A stretch of 22,460 nucleotides of DNA from [Eubacterium] saphenum (GCA_004557645.1 SFGI01000039.1:1-22460), one strand, 5' to 3'. Positions 1 to 8,466 are shown, counted from the first letter of the stretch. The notes: generated by a model not told the origin, from the sequence alone. A program made the numbers and translations.

Positions 1-41
1 GGTACCCGGGAGCGACATATTATTTGATGATAAAAATTAAC

Positions 42-76
42 AAAAAAACAGGATGACATCATTCGACATCATCCCG
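42..76 (-). terminator. Rho-independent terminator of the M23 peptidase gene
   Basis: Read on the minus strand, an 8-bp stem (arms 49-56 and 69-76, one G-U pair) with a 12-nt loop is followed by a run of seven U (42-48). It lies about 20 nt after the stop codon of the peptidase gene and points the same way. The remaining bases to the window edge (1-41) are AT-rich and show nothing I can name. Confidence 0.8.
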
Positions 77-96
77 CTTCTTCCATTCTTATGCAA

Positions 97-1245
97 TTAC
101 AAGTAATTACTAGGGTTTACATATGCGCCATTTTTCAGTACAGAGAAATGACAGTGGTTACCTGTAGACCAACCAGTACTGCCACATTTTGCGACTGTCT
201 GTCCGCGGCTAACAACCTGTCCAACTCTCGCTACCAAAGAAGAGTTATGTCCGTATAACGTGCTTAAGCCGCCGCCATGATCGATGATAATGGTATAACC
301 ATACCCATTCATCCAACCGGAATATGTAACCTTACCTGCTTCTGCCGCAACGATGGGTGTGCCATAGGCTGCTGGAATATCCAGACCACTATGGGATTCT
401 CTCTTACCCGTGATGGGGCTAATACGACTGACAAAGCCGCTGCTGACTCTGGAATATCCCGGTACAGGCCAGCCTAACGAACCATTGCCGGTATAATATA
501 CCTTGGAGCTACTGCTGCTGCTTTGTTTTGCGATCTGATTCAGAACTTCTTTATCGGCTTTTTCATTTGCTGCGATCATCTGTTCATATTTCTTTACATC
601 GTTTTCATAGGATGCAACCAGAGCTTTCTTTTCATCCACGATTTCCTGTTGTTCTGCCAGTTTTTCCTGCTGTAGTTTTACAACTTCTTCCTGCTCTGCG
701 TGATTTTCTTCGATTTCCTCTTTCTTAGCCTGAATGGTTTCCTGGGTCTTTTGCAGTTCATCCAAAATTTCCTTATCGTATCCCATGATATCATTTACAT
801 ACTGCATACGAAGGAACAGGTCTGAAAAGCTTTCTGCTTCAAAAAGAATCTCCAGATAACCGGTTGAGCCTTTCTGCTGCAGGAAGCGCATACGGCTGCC
901 AAGCAATTCGAACTGCTCATCTCTTTTTTTAGTAGCTTCTTCCAATTCTGCTTCCGCAGCTGCCAGTTGAGCTGTCAGAATATTCAAATCTTCTGTTGCG
1001 GCATCCAATTCTGCCTGAATACTGTTCAGAACTTTATCCATGGCTTCCATTTCCTGTTCGGCAGAAAGTTGCTTGTTTTTAATGCTTTGGATTTCTTGCT
1101 TTGCCTTTTCTGTACTGGAAGCTAAATTTTTACGTTTTTGCTGCAATTCAGAAATTGTAGCAGCGCTTGTGCTATAGGTAGGAATGGCTGTGATAGCTAC
1201 CGCAGCAGCCAATGCAGCACATACATATTTTTTCATTTTTTTCAT
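97..1245 (-). CDS. Secreted M23 (LytM) peptidase with N-terminal coiled coil
   Basis: This 382-residue protein is probably a cell-wall endopeptidase or murein hydrolase activator of the EnvC/CwlO-like type, acting outside the membrane. It has a basic N terminus and a hydrophobic signal segment (about 7-29, with an Ala-rich possible cleavage region). A long Glu/Lys/Gln-rich coiled coil follows (about 30-235), then a Ser-rich linker (242-247) and a C-terminal LytM domain (about 258-382). The zinc ligand pattern is intact: HSGLD (H285, D289) and HCH (H364, H366), with a conserved YGH at 331-333. I chose the ATG at 1245 because a GAGG sits 8 nt upstream; the in-frame TTG six bases earlier is too close to it. 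The gene has its own promoter and terminator, so it is probably monocistronic. The precise bond cleaved cannot be read from the sequence. Confidence 0.9.
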   Translation of the reverse strand: MKKMKKYVCAALAAAVAITAIPTYSTSAATISELQQKRKNLASSTEKAKQEIQSIKNKQLSAEQEMEAMDKVLNSIQAELDAATEDLNILTAQLAAAEAELEEATKKRDEQFELLGSRMRFLQQKGSTGYLEILFEAESFSDLFLRMQYVNDIMGYDKEILDELQKTQETIQAKKEEIEENHAEQEEVVKLQQEKLAEQQEIVDEKKALVASYENDVKKYEQMIAANEKADKEVLNQIAKQSSSSSSKVYYTGNGSLGWPVPGYSRVSSGFVSRISPITGKRESHSGLDIPAAYGTPIVAAEAGKVTYSGWMNGYGYTIIIDHGGGLSTLYGHNSSLVARVGQVVSRGQTVAKCGSTGWSTGNHCHFSVLKNGAYVNPSNYL

Positions 1246-1281
1246 GGTCAAAACCTCATACTACTTTTATTTTACTTTATT

Positions 1282-1310
1282 ATTATAAGGATTTATCCCC
1301 CTATTTTCAA
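1282..1310 (-). promoter_or_regulatory. Sigma-A type promoter for the M23 peptidase gene
   Basis: On the minus strand, TTGAAA (1305-1310) and a perfect TATAAT (1282-1287) are separated by exactly 17 bp. The start of transcription would fall near 1275, about 30 nt upstream of the peptidase ATG. The -35 element begins just 16 nt past the stop codon of the upstream phosphopantetheinyl transferase gene. Confidence 0.8.
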
Positions 1311-1325
1311 CGATTTTTGAGTTTT

Positions 1326-2000
1326 TTAAGGATTTTTTAAGTTTTTAGCAGTAATTTCAACGATTTTTTCCGAAAAAATTCCAATTTCATCGCAAAGGCA
1401 AATAGCATATTGAGGAAGCAAGTCCTGGTACTCTCTGAAATACAGCTGCTTCCCTTCGAATGTCATTGTATCCATAAGGATGCCATCCTGCACAAAAGAA
1501 AGCTGTTCCATAGGCAATTGAAGACCACGCCCATCCCATTTGATGAGGCTTTCTTTCCTGGCCCAAAGGCGGTAGAATAACTGGCTACGCTCTGTTTCGG
1601 GCAGTTGATCCAAATATTCTTTTTCTGAATCAGATAAAATTCGTGTTGTTCGTTGAGGCAGCGTTTCTTTGATCTGCTGGAGATCCGCACCGATTGGTGC
1701 GCTGGAAAATGCGCAAATTGTGTAGTGACCAGAATGGGACAGGCTAAAATGAAAGTCTGTCTGCTTCAAATAGGGTTTCCCATGGGCTCCTGTTTCGATC
1801 TGATCCATTTTATCACCCAGACCGGATTCCTCTAAGGCAAGCTTGAGCAATACTCCTGCCCCCAAAGAAAGTCTGGCAGTCATAGGATTTTTGAATTTCT
1901 TTATTTTTTCTCTTCTTTTCGCAGAAACCAGAGACATCCCTTTTTCAAACAATACGTCCGCTTCGAATACATTTACATCCATATAAAGAATTTTCGTCAT
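1326..2000 (-). CDS. Sfp-type 4'-phosphopantetheinyl transferase
   Basis: This 224-residue enzyme should transfer the phosphopantetheine arm of coenzyme A to a serine of a carrier protein in the cytoplasm. Recognisable family blocks are GKPYL (about 74-78), FSLSHSGHY (85-93), the metal-binding block IGADLQ (103-108) and WARKESLIKWDGRGL (146-160). D106 and E150 match two metal ligands of Sfp; the third acidic position of the usual GxDxE is Gln (Q108). I chose the ATG at 2000: AAAGGAGGG lies about 6 nt upstream, whereas the longer in-frame start at 2027 has no such site. No carrier-protein or synthase gene is visible nearby, so the substrate is unknown. A holo-ACP synthase role or a role in an unlinked secondary pathway are both possible. 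It follows leuS, beyond a terminator hairpin. Confidence 0.87.
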   Translation of the reverse strand: MTKILYMDVNVFEADVLFEKGMSLVSAKRREKIKKFKNPMTARLSLGAGVLLKLALEESGLGDKMDQIETGAHGKPYLKQTDFHFSLSHSGHYTICAFSSAPIGADLQQIKETLPQRTTRILSDSEKEYLDQLPETERSQLFYRLWARKESLIKWDGRGLQLPMEQLSFVQDGILMDTMTFEGKQLYFREYQDLLPQYAICLCDEIGIFSEKIVEITAKNLKNP

Positions 2001-2035
2001 TTGCTGCCCTCCTTTCTTTTGATACAAGCAAGCAC

Positions 2036-2061
2036 AAAAAGCAGGGTTGAATCAACCCTGC
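2036..2061 (-). terminator. Terminator after leuS
   Basis: A near-perfect inverted repeat (2041-2061, 10-base arms around one central base, effectively an 8-9 bp stem) is followed on the minus strand by five U (2036-2040). It sits between leuS and the phosphopantetheinyl transferase gene. The U-tract is short, so partial read-through into the downstream gene is plausible; I see no separate promoter for that gene. Confidence 0.8.
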
Positions 2062-2082
2062 CTTCTATGATGCTTTTTTAGA

Positions 2083-4494
2083 TTATTTTACGATCAGGTT
2101 CACGATCTTGCCGGGAACATAGATTTCTTTTACTACTGTCTTGCCTTCGATTCTGGAAGCCAGTACTTCTTTTGCCTGTGCCAAAACATCGTCTTTTGCC
2201 GCATCTTTGGAAATTTCCATTTTGCCTCTCAGCTTGCCGCCAATCTGCAGAGCGATCTCAACTGTATCCTGAACCAGTTTGCTTTCGTCCGCTTTGGGCC
2301 AGCCGGCATCGAATACAGAACCTTCGTGACCCATTTCATGCCACATTTCTTCTGCAATATGGGGTGCGAAAGGAGCCAGCATTACTGTCATTGTTTCCAG
2401 AGTTGCCTTGGACAGGCCGCCTTCTTTTTTCGCAACATCCAGCAGTTTATTTGTGGATTCCATGAAGGTACTTACGATGGTGTTCATTGCCAGAGATTCT
2501 ACACGGTTTGTAACGTCTACGATCATCTTGTTTACAATGAATTCTTCTTCTTTTGTTGCAGCCTTGGGTGCATCTTTATAGTTGTAAACCATTTTCCAAA
2601 CTCTGTTCAGGAAACGGAATACGCCATCGATACCGCTGTCATCCCAGTCGCAATCCATTTCAGGAGGACCTACGAACAGTTCATACATTCTCAGGGAGTC
2701 ACAGCCATATTTTTCTACCAGTTCATCGGGAGAAACAACGTTGCCCAAAGATTTGGACATCTTGCCGCCGTTCTTTGTGATCATGCCCTGGTTGAACAGT
2801 TTCAGGAAAGGTTCATCAAAAGGAACTGCGCCAATGTCATACAGGAATTTTGTATAGAAACGTGCATACAGCAGGTGCAGTACAGCGTGTTCAATACCGC
2901 CCACATACAGGTCGATAGGTGCCCATTTTTTCAGAGCGTCCATGCTTGCCAGTTCTTTATCGTTATGAACATCTGTATAGCGCAGGAAGTACCAGCTGGA
3001 ACCTGCCCACTGAGGCATTGTGTTTGTTTCACGTTTTGCAGGTTTGCCGCAAACAGGGCAAGTTGTATTTACCCATTCATCGATATGCGCCAGAGGAGAT
3101 TCGCCAGTGTCTGTAGGCTGATAGGATTCTACTTCAGGCAGCAATACAGGCAGCTGATCTTCGGGAACGGGAACAGCACCACAATGTTCGCAGTGGATGA
3201 TGGGGATAGGTTCGCCCCAGTATCTCTGTCTGGAGAATACCCAGTCACGCAGTTTGTAGTTGACTGTTTTTCTGCCCCAGCCTTTTTCTTCCATGATGAA
3301 AGGTACTTTTTCTTTTGCTTCGGAAACTGTCATACCGTTCCAGTCGCCGGAGTTGATAACAATACCTTCGCCGGTATATGCTTCTTCCAGTTCGCCCATA
3401 TCTTTGCCATCGGGAGAGATAACAGGAATGATATCCATGCCGAATTTTTTCGCAAACTCAAAGTCACGCTGGTCGTGAGCTGCTACTACCATGACAGCAC
3501 CAGTACCGTAATCAGCCAGTACATAGTCTGCAACCCAGATAGGCAGTTCTTTGCCGTTTGCGGGGTTGATGCAGTAGGAACCTGTGAAAGCACCGGTTTT
3601 TTCTTTATCTGTCATACGGTCTACAGAAGATTTTGTGGAAGCCTCGTAGCAATATTTGTCTACTTCTGCTTTGCATTCAGGTTTAACCAGAGCATCCAGA
3701 CCTTTGTATTCAGGCGCCAGTACCATACAAGCAGTACCATACAGGGTATCAGGTCTTGTGGTATAAACGGTGATCACTTCATCGGAATCCTTCACTTTGA
3801 AGTCAACTTCTGCACCGTAGCTCTTGCCGATCCAGTCTGTCTGCATTTTTTTAACTTTTTCGGACCAATCCAGTTTGTTCAGGTCTTCCAGCAGTCTGTC
3901 TGCATAAGCTGTGATCTTCAGCATCCACTGACGCAGGTTTTTCTTTGTAACAACGGAACCGCAGCGTTCATGGACACCGCCGGCAGCTTCTTCATTTGCC
4001 AGTACGCATTTACATTTGGGACACCAGTTCAGGGGCATTTCTTTTTCATAAGCCAGACCTTTTTTGAACATCTGCACAAAGATCCACTGTGTCCATTTAT
4101 AATATTTAGGGTCGGTTGTATCTACTTCTTTATCCCAGTCATAGATGGCACTGATCTCATGCAGCTGTCTTTTTGCATTCTGGATATTGGCATCTGTAGA
4201 AATTCTGGGGTGTGTGTTTGTTTTGATGGCATAGTTTTCTGCAGGCAGACCGAATGCGTCCCAACCCATGGGATGCAGCACCTGATAACCCTGCAGCACT
4301 TTATAACGGCTGACTACGTCAGACAATACATACCCTCTCCAGTGGCCTACATGCAGACCGGAACCGGAAGGATAAGGGAACATATCCAGACAGTAAAATC
4401 TGGGTTTCACATCGTCTTCTTTGTTGATGGGGTTCTTTTCCCATTCCGCACGCCATTTTTTCTCAATGTTTCTGAAATCATAGCGACTCTCCAT
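2083..4494 (-). CDS. leuS: Leucyl-tRNA synthetase
   Basis: This class I aminoacyl-tRNA synthetase (803 residues, normal for bacterial LeuRS) charges tRNA-Leu. Visible signatures are the HIGH-type motif HVGH (48-51) in the Rossmann fold, the CP1 editing domain with TTRPDTLYG (245-253) and the editing Asp context HDQRDFEF (about 340-347), and KMSKS (578-582). Cys pairs CPKC (168-171), CEHC (435-438) and CPVC (479-482) suggest zinc sites. The C-terminal anticodon-binding region is complete. I chose the ATG at 4494 because AAGGAGGA lies 8-9 nt upstream; the 34-residue upstream extension of the open frame would run back through the T-box terminator and is not coding. Expression is predicted to respond to uncharged tRNA-Leu through the leader directly upstream. 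Confidence 0.98.
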   Translation of the reverse strand: MESRYDFRNIEKKWRAEWEKNPINKEDDVKPRFYCLDMFPYPSGSGLHVGHWRGYVLSDVVSRYKVLQGYQVLHPMGWDAFGLPAENYAIKTNTHPRISTDANIQNAKRQLHEISAIYDWDKEVDTTDPKYYKWTQWIFVQMFKKGLAYEKEMPLNWCPKCKCVLANEEAAGGVHERCGSVVTKKNLRQWMLKITAYADRLLEDLNKLDWSEKVKKMQTDWIGKSYGAEVDFKVKDSDEVITVYTTRPDTLYGTACMVLAPEYKGLDALVKPECKAEVDKYCYEASTKSSVDRMTDKEKTGAFTGSYCINPANGKELPIWVADYVLADYGTGAVMVVAAHDQRDFEFAKKFGMDIIPVISPDGKDMGELEEAYTGEGIVINSGDWNGMTVSEAKEKVPFIMEEKGWGRKTVNYKLRDWVFSRQRYWGEPIPIIHCEHCGAVPVPEDQLPVLLPEVESYQPTDTGESPLAHIDEWVNTTCPVCGKPAKRETNTMPQWAGSSWYFLRYTDVHNDKELASMDALKKWAPIDLYVGGIEHAVLHLLYARFYTKFLYDIGAVPFDEPFLKLFNQGMITKNGGKMSKSLGNVVSPDELVEKYGCDSLRMYELFVGPPEMDCDWDDSGIDGVFRFLNRVWKMVYNYKDAPKAATKEEEFIVNKMIVDVTNRVESLAMNTIVSTFMESTNKLLDVAKKEGGLSKATLETMTVMLAPFAPHIAEEMWHEMGHEGSVFDAGWPKADESKLVQDTVEIALQIGGKLRGKMEISKDAAKDDVLAQAKEVLASRIEGKTVVKEIYVPGKIVNLIVK

Positions 4495-4545
4495 AGCAAA
4501 TTCCTCCTTAAAAAACCTTTGTTTTTTGATCTTTTCGTGAAAACT

Positions 4546-4579
4546 AAAAAGCCCCTCCGTCTCAGTTAGAGACGAAGGG
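4546..4579 (-). terminator. Regulated terminator of the leuS T-box leader
   Basis: On the minus strand an 11-bp GC-rich stem (arms about 4551-4562 and 4569-4579, loop near 4563-4568) is followed by five U (4546-4550). Its 5' arm directly follows the T-box sequence and would be partly sequestered in the alternative antiterminator. leuS begins about 50 nt downstream. Confidence 0.9.
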
Positions 4580-4792
4580 ACACTCCGTGTTACCACTCTA
4601 GTTTGCCCATGTGTTTCCTGGGCACACTCAAAGCCTATAACGGTGGCTGCCGCTGCATCCTACTTGTATATCCACGTTCGGTGCAGAACTCCAAGGCCAG
4701 TTCTGCTTTCTCCTTTTGCTGCCTCGCACCGACCGACAGCTCTCTGAAAAAGGGTTCAAAAGCATACTCTTCCTCTTCAATGTCTTTTCACA
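4546..4792 (-). promoter_or_regulatory. T-box riboswitch leader (tRNA-Leu) of leuS
   Basis: The minus-strand leader carries the hallmark T-box AGAGTGGTAACACGGAGTG (4581-4599), whose UGGU bulge can pair with the ACCA end of tRNA-Leu. It overlaps the terminator at 4546-4579. Stem I signatures upstream include AGAGTA (the S-turn strand), the distal AGAGAG...GGTGCGAGGC block, and on the returning strand GAA followed by CTG (4698-4700). By the usual AGUA/GAA arrangement of the specifier loop, CTG is the best specifier and is a Leu codon, fitting leuS. When uncharged tRNA-Leu binds, the antiterminator should form and leuS be read. A perfect 8-bp inverted repeat (4683-4690 / 4699-4706) overlaps the specifier, so exact folding needs modelling. 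The 386-base gene-free stretch 4495-4880 is explained by this leader, its promoter, and the tail of the upstream gene. Confidence 0.93.
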
Positions 4793-4798
4793 AGAACA

Positions 4799-4827
4799 TT
4801 TATATCATATTTACCAAAATAAATCAA
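4799..4827 (-). promoter_or_regulatory. Promoter of the leuS T-box transcript
   Basis: TTGATT (4822-4827) and TATAAA (4799-4804) on the minus strand are spaced by 17 bp, giving a predicted start near 4792. That places the T-box stem I at the very beginning of the transcript, as expected. No U-tract terminator separates this promoter from the ABC exporter gene ending at 4881, so some read-through from upstream is possible. Confidence 0.7.
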
Positions 4828-4880
4828 GTATTTTTGGGAAACTTTTAAAAGAATACAATCCACATTATCCCAAATTCTGT

Positions 4881-6707
4881 TTAAACCGCTTCATTTTGGT
4901 CGAACTGATTTGTATACAGGTTATAATAGAACCCTTTTTTCTCCATCAGCTGCTGATGATTGCCTCTTTCGATGATCTCGCCATGGTTTACTACGGCGAT
5001 CAGGTCCGCATCCTTGATGGTGCTCAATCTATGGGCAATGACGAAATTGGTTCTGCCCTTCATTAGATTGTGCATAGCTTCCTGAATCTTTACTTCTGTT
5101 CTGGTATCAACGCTGCTGGTGGCTTCGTCCAAAATCAGTACAGAAGGATTTGCCAAAATTGCCCTGGCAATGGAGATCATCTGACGCTGCCCCTGGCTTA
5201 GGTTTCCGCCGCCGTCTGTCAGCATGGTATCATAGCCATCGGGCAGTCTGCGGATAAATTCATGGGCATTGGCCAGCTTTGCCGCTTCCATGATTTCTTC
5301 ATCTGTTGCGTTCAGTCTGCCGTAGCGGATATTCTCTTTGATGGAATCTGTAAACAAGTAAGTATCCTGTAAAACAATACTCAAAGCAGAACGCAGGCTG
5401 TTTCGCTTTGTTTTATAGATATCATGTCCATCAATGGTGATAGAACCACTGTCGATATCATAAAATCGAGTCAGTAGATTGATGATCGTGGTTTTCCCTG
5501 CCCCGGTAGGGCCAACAAAAGCAATGGTCTGACCGGGTCTCGCATACAGATTCACGTTTTTCAGAATAGGATGCCCCTTTTCATAGGAAAAATTCACATC
5601 TGTCAGTACAACATCCCCTTCGATCTCGCCCATGTCATAGGCATCGGGTGTATCAGGCTCTTCTTCCGTTTCATCCAGAACTTCGAATACACGCTCTGCG
5701 CCGGCGATGGCAGACATGATTGTGTTTGCCTGGTTTGCCAGTTCTGTCAGGGGTCTTGCAAACTGCTTGGAATAGATGATAAAGTTGGAAATGATACCCA
5801 GTGTCATACCGCCGCCAACGACCATCAGGATGCCGCCTGTGGCAACAACGATGGCATAAGTCATATTATTGATGGCAGTCATAATGGGGCCGATGGCACC
5901 GGAGAAAATCTCGGCGCGAACGCTTTTATCCAGCAACTCATTGTTCAGCTTTTCAAATTTCTTGATTTCTTCCTCTTCTCTGCAGAAAACCTTTACGACC
6001 TTTTGCCCAGAAATGATCTCTTCAATATGACCGTTCAAAGCACCCAATCGGTTCTGTTTATCCTTGAAATACTTTCTGGAATGTTTTGTTACCCATTTTG
6101 TCATGGCAAGCATCAAAGGAATCGTCACCACTGTGGCGATCGTCAAAGGGATACTCAGATACAGCATCATGCAGAATGTGCCAATGACCGTCAGGATACT
6201 CTGCAAAATCTGAGAAACACTGCTGTTCAGACACATGGAAACGTTGTCCACGTCGTTTGTGACACGGCTCATCAGTTCCCCGTGGGTCGTTTTATCAAAA
6301 TATTTTAAAGGGAGCTTCTGGAATTTTTCGAAGATCTCTCTTCTTAATGTGGCAACGGTCTCTTGCCCTACTTTCAGCATCAGATAACTATACAGCCATG
6401 TAGCGACAGAAGAAACAACGTAAATCGACAGCAGTGTGAAACAGATCTTCCAAAGACCGGGAAAATCGAATACAGAAATATATTCATCGATGGCTACACC
6501 GATCAGGCTTGTGGCATAAACAGTACCTAATGTGGTAAAGGCGATACAGATCACAGAAATCAGAATCAAAGGCCAGAATTTCCCCAGATATCTGCAAAGA
6601 CGAAGCAGTGTTTTCTTTGTATTTTTGGGTTTGCCATGCATCGCCATATGTGGACCGGGTCCGCCATGGGGAGGGCCCATAGGTTTTCTCGTTTTAACCT
6701 CACTCAT
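4881..6707 (-). CDS. ABC exporter subunit (canonical catalytic half)
   Basis: This 608-residue fused membrane/ATPase half-transporter has a type IV exporter layout: six predicted helices (about 40-325) and a nucleotide-binding domain (about 365-600). Its own ATP-site residues are canonical: Walker A GPTGAGKTT (399-407), Walker B ending in DE (D527, E528) and switch His H559. Its signature is LSQGQ (503-507) instead of LSGGQ. The upstream partner shows the complementary pattern, as in heterodimeric exporters such as TM287/288 and BmrCD. The first 30 residues are unusually rich in Gly, Pro, His and Met. The start at 6707 overlaps the end of the upstream gene by 8 bp, indicating translational coupling. 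It probably pumps drugs or lipid-like molecules; the substrate cannot be read from sequence. No clear terminator follows: an inverted repeat (4833-4839 / 4868-4874) lacks a U-tract. Confidence 0.93.
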   Translation of the reverse strand: MSEVKTRKPMGPPHGGPGPHMAMHGKPKNTKKTLLRLCRYLGKFWPLILISVICIAFTTLGTVYATSLIGVAIDEYISVFDFPGLWKICFTLLSIYVVSSVATWLYSYLMLKVGQETVATLRREIFEKFQKLPLKYFDKTTHGELMSRVTNDVDNVSMCLNSSVSQILQSILTVIGTFCMMLYLSIPLTIATVVTIPLMLAMTKWVTKHSRKYFKDKQNRLGALNGHIEEIISGQKVVKVFCREEEEIKKFEKLNNELLDKSVRAEIFSGAIGPIMTAINNMTYAIVVATGGILMVVGGGMTLGIISNFIIYSKQFARPLTELANQANTIMSAIAGAERVFEVLDETEEEPDTPDAYDMGEIEGDVVLTDVNFSYEKGHPILKNVNLYARPGQTIAFVGPTGAGKTTIINLLTRFYDIDSGSITIDGHDIYKTKRNSLRSALSIVLQDTYLFTDSIKENIRYGRLNATDEEIMEAAKLANAHEFIRRLPDGYDTMLTDGGGNLSQGQRQMISIARAILANPSVLILDEATSSVDTRTEVKIQEAMHNLMKGRTNFVIAHRLSTIKDADLIAVVNHGEIIERGNHQQLMEKKGFYYNLYTNQFDQNEAV

Positions 6708-8436
6708 CTGCCATCACCCCTTTCTTCATCTGAGATGCCAGAATCTCCTGATAATCTTCGCTAGTTTCCATAAGATAATTATGGTTACCCTCTGCAATAA
6801 TTCTGCCGCCGCTCAAAACCAAGATCTTATCTGCATCCCTGACTGAGCTGATGCGCTGCGCAATGATAAATTTTGTACAGCTGCTATGGGATTCCTTCAT
6901 GGCCTGACGGATATTCTTTTCTGTCAGGGAGTCAACGGCACTGGTACTATCATCGAAAATAATGATTTCGGGGTTTTGGATCAACGCTCTGGCAATGGAA
7001 ATACGCTGCTTCTGCCCGCCGGAAACATTGACCCCTCTCTGCCCCAGTTCTGTATCATATTTTTCAGGCAGTTCCATAATGAAGTCGTGGGCTTGTGCAG
7101 CTTTTGCTGCCGCGATGATCTCCTCTTCTGTGGCATCGGGTTTGCCCCATTTGATATTGTCTTTGATCGTGCCGGAAAACAGGATGGTTTCCTGCAGAAC
7201 GACCGCTACACGCTTGCGCAGGTCTTTGATGGCATACTCTCTGACATCCACACCATCTACCAGAATCTGCCCTTCTGTAACGTCATACAGACGAGGCAGC
7301 AGGTTCACCAGTGTGGATTTGCCGGAACCGGTCTCCCCCAGAATACCAATCGTCTGCCCCGGTTCTGCTGTAAAAGAGATACCTTCCAAAACAGGGTCAC
7401 CGCTGCCCATCTTATAGCGATAGGAAACGTTTTTATATTCTACCCTGCCCGCTGCAATGGAAGGCAGTTTGGGCTCCGCAGGGTCTGCAATATCCACTAC
7501 TGTGTCTAAAACTTCCGTCAATCGGTCTGTAGATACCTTTGCTCTGGAAATGAACATAAAGCTCATTGCCAACATCATGGTCGCCATCATCATCTGCATC
7601 AGATATGTAATGCAGGCCATGATTTCCTCTACTGCCATGGAGCCTGCATACGCCTGAAGCCCACCAAACCAGAGGATTGCAATGATCGTGCCATTGACCA
7701 GGATCATCATAATTGGCATCATTAAAAGCATCAGTTTAAAAGCACTGATGGTTGTATTTTTATAATCTTCATTGACATTTGTGAATTTTTCCATTTCATA
7801 TTCGTTTCGTACAAAGGCCTTTACGACACGAATACCAGCCAGACATTCCCGCATGACCGTATTTACTTTATCCAGCTTCTCCTGCACCATCTTGAATTTG
7901 GGCAATGCCGCCTTCAAAATCAGAAAAACTGCCCCTGCCAGCAGAAGCACGACGAAGATAAACAGGGATGCGATCTTCGCATTGATGCTGAATGCCATAA
8001 CGATGCTGCCCATGCAAAGCAAAGGGGAACGCACCAGCATACGCAGACACATCATGATCACCAGCTGGATCTGTGTAATGTCATTGGTCAGCCTTGTGAT
8101 CAGGGAAGGCGTGGAAAAGGTATCGATATTATGAAAGGAAAATTCCTGAATCTTTTGGAATGCTGCCCTTCTCAAATCTGTACCTGTTTTCTGGCTGACG
8201 ATACTGGCGCAGATCAAGCAGCCGATACCGCCAAAGATACCAATGACAGAAATGATCAGCATTGCAACGCCTGTTTTGGCGATCAGAGCCGTGTTTCCCA
8301 TACCTACCCCCTGATTGATCATATATGTCATGATCTTGGGCATCGCCAATTCTGCTGAAACCTCCAACAACATCAATAATGGAGCCAATATGGCCAGTTT
8401 TTGATAGGGTTTCATGTATTCCCATATTTTTTTCAT
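6700..8436 (-). CDS. ABC exporter subunit (degenerate-site half)
   Basis: This 578-residue half-transporter has six predicted membrane helices (about 15-300, Met-rich in the fifth and sixth) and a nucleotide-binding domain. Walker A is GETGSGKST (367-375) and the signature is a good VSGGQ (471-475). Walker B ends in FDD, with Asp (D496) where the catalytic Glu should be, and the H-loop reads IIAQR, with Gln (Q527) replacing the switch His. These are marks of the non-hydrolysing site of heterodimeric exporters. Together with the 608-residue partner it should form one working and one degenerate ATP site. The start at 8436 has GAGGTGA about 5 nt upstream. Its leader begins with a strong promoter that runs straight into a terminator hairpin. 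Function is probably multidrug or lipid export; the substrate is unknown. Confidence 0.93.
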   Translation of the reverse strand: MKKIWEYMKPYQKLAILAPLLMLLEVSAELAMPKIMTYMINQGVGMGNTALIAKTGVAMLIISVIGIFGGIGCLICASIVSQKTGTDLRRAAFQKIQEFSFHNIDTFSTPSLITRLTNDITQIQLVIMMCLRMLVRSPLLCMGSIVMAFSINAKIASLFIFVVLLLAGAVFLILKAALPKFKMVQEKLDKVNTVMRECLAGIRVVKAFVRNEYEMEKFTNVNEDYKNTTISAFKLMLLMMPIMMILVNGTIIAILWFGGLQAYAGSMAVEEIMACITYLMQMMMATMMLAMSFMFISRAKVSTDRLTEVLDTVVDIADPAEPKLPSIAAGRVEYKNVSYRYKMGSGDPVLEGISFTAEPGQTIGILGETGSGKSTLVNLLPRLYDVTEGQILVDGVDVREYAIKDLRKRVAVVLQETILFSGTIKDNIKWGKPDATEEEIIAAAKAAQAHDFIMELPEKYDTELGQRGVNVSGGQKQRISIARALIQNPEIIIFDDSTSAVDSLTEKNIRQAMKESHSSCTKFIIAQRISSVRDADKILVLSGGRIIAEGNHNYLMETSEDYQEILASQMKKGVMADE

Positions 8437-8466
8437 ACTTTCACCTCTCGAACAAATGAATTCATC

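Noticed and set aside
1..10. The window opens with GGTACCCGGG, identical to the KpnI-SmaI part of common cloning polylinkers
   Set aside because: The next bases do not continue as a polylinker (no GATCC) and no other vector sequence follows. With an arbitrary window edge a 10-base match is too little to claim a vector remnant, though it is worth trimming checks if this is a contig end.
2326..4569. A 747-codon open frame on the plus strand, antisense to leuS, and similar long antisense frames over polC (11073-12758, 12861-14333)
   Set aside because: They lie in the antisense frame aligned with the real codons, where stops arise only from sense codons TTA, CTA and TCA. These genes prefer CTG for Leu, so such codons are scarce and long shadows are expected. 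The translations are Phe/Cys/His-rich and match no family.
4495..4596. A 34-residue N-terminal extension of LeuS to 4596
   Set aside because: The extension would translate the T-box terminator, lacks a ribosome binding site, and does not resemble LeuRS. The ATG at 4494 has AAGGAGGA in place.
4833..4874. Inverted repeat (4833-4839 / 4868-4874) after the ABC exporter genes as a terminator
   Set aside because: The loop is 28 nt and no U-tract follows on the minus strand, so I could not support termination.
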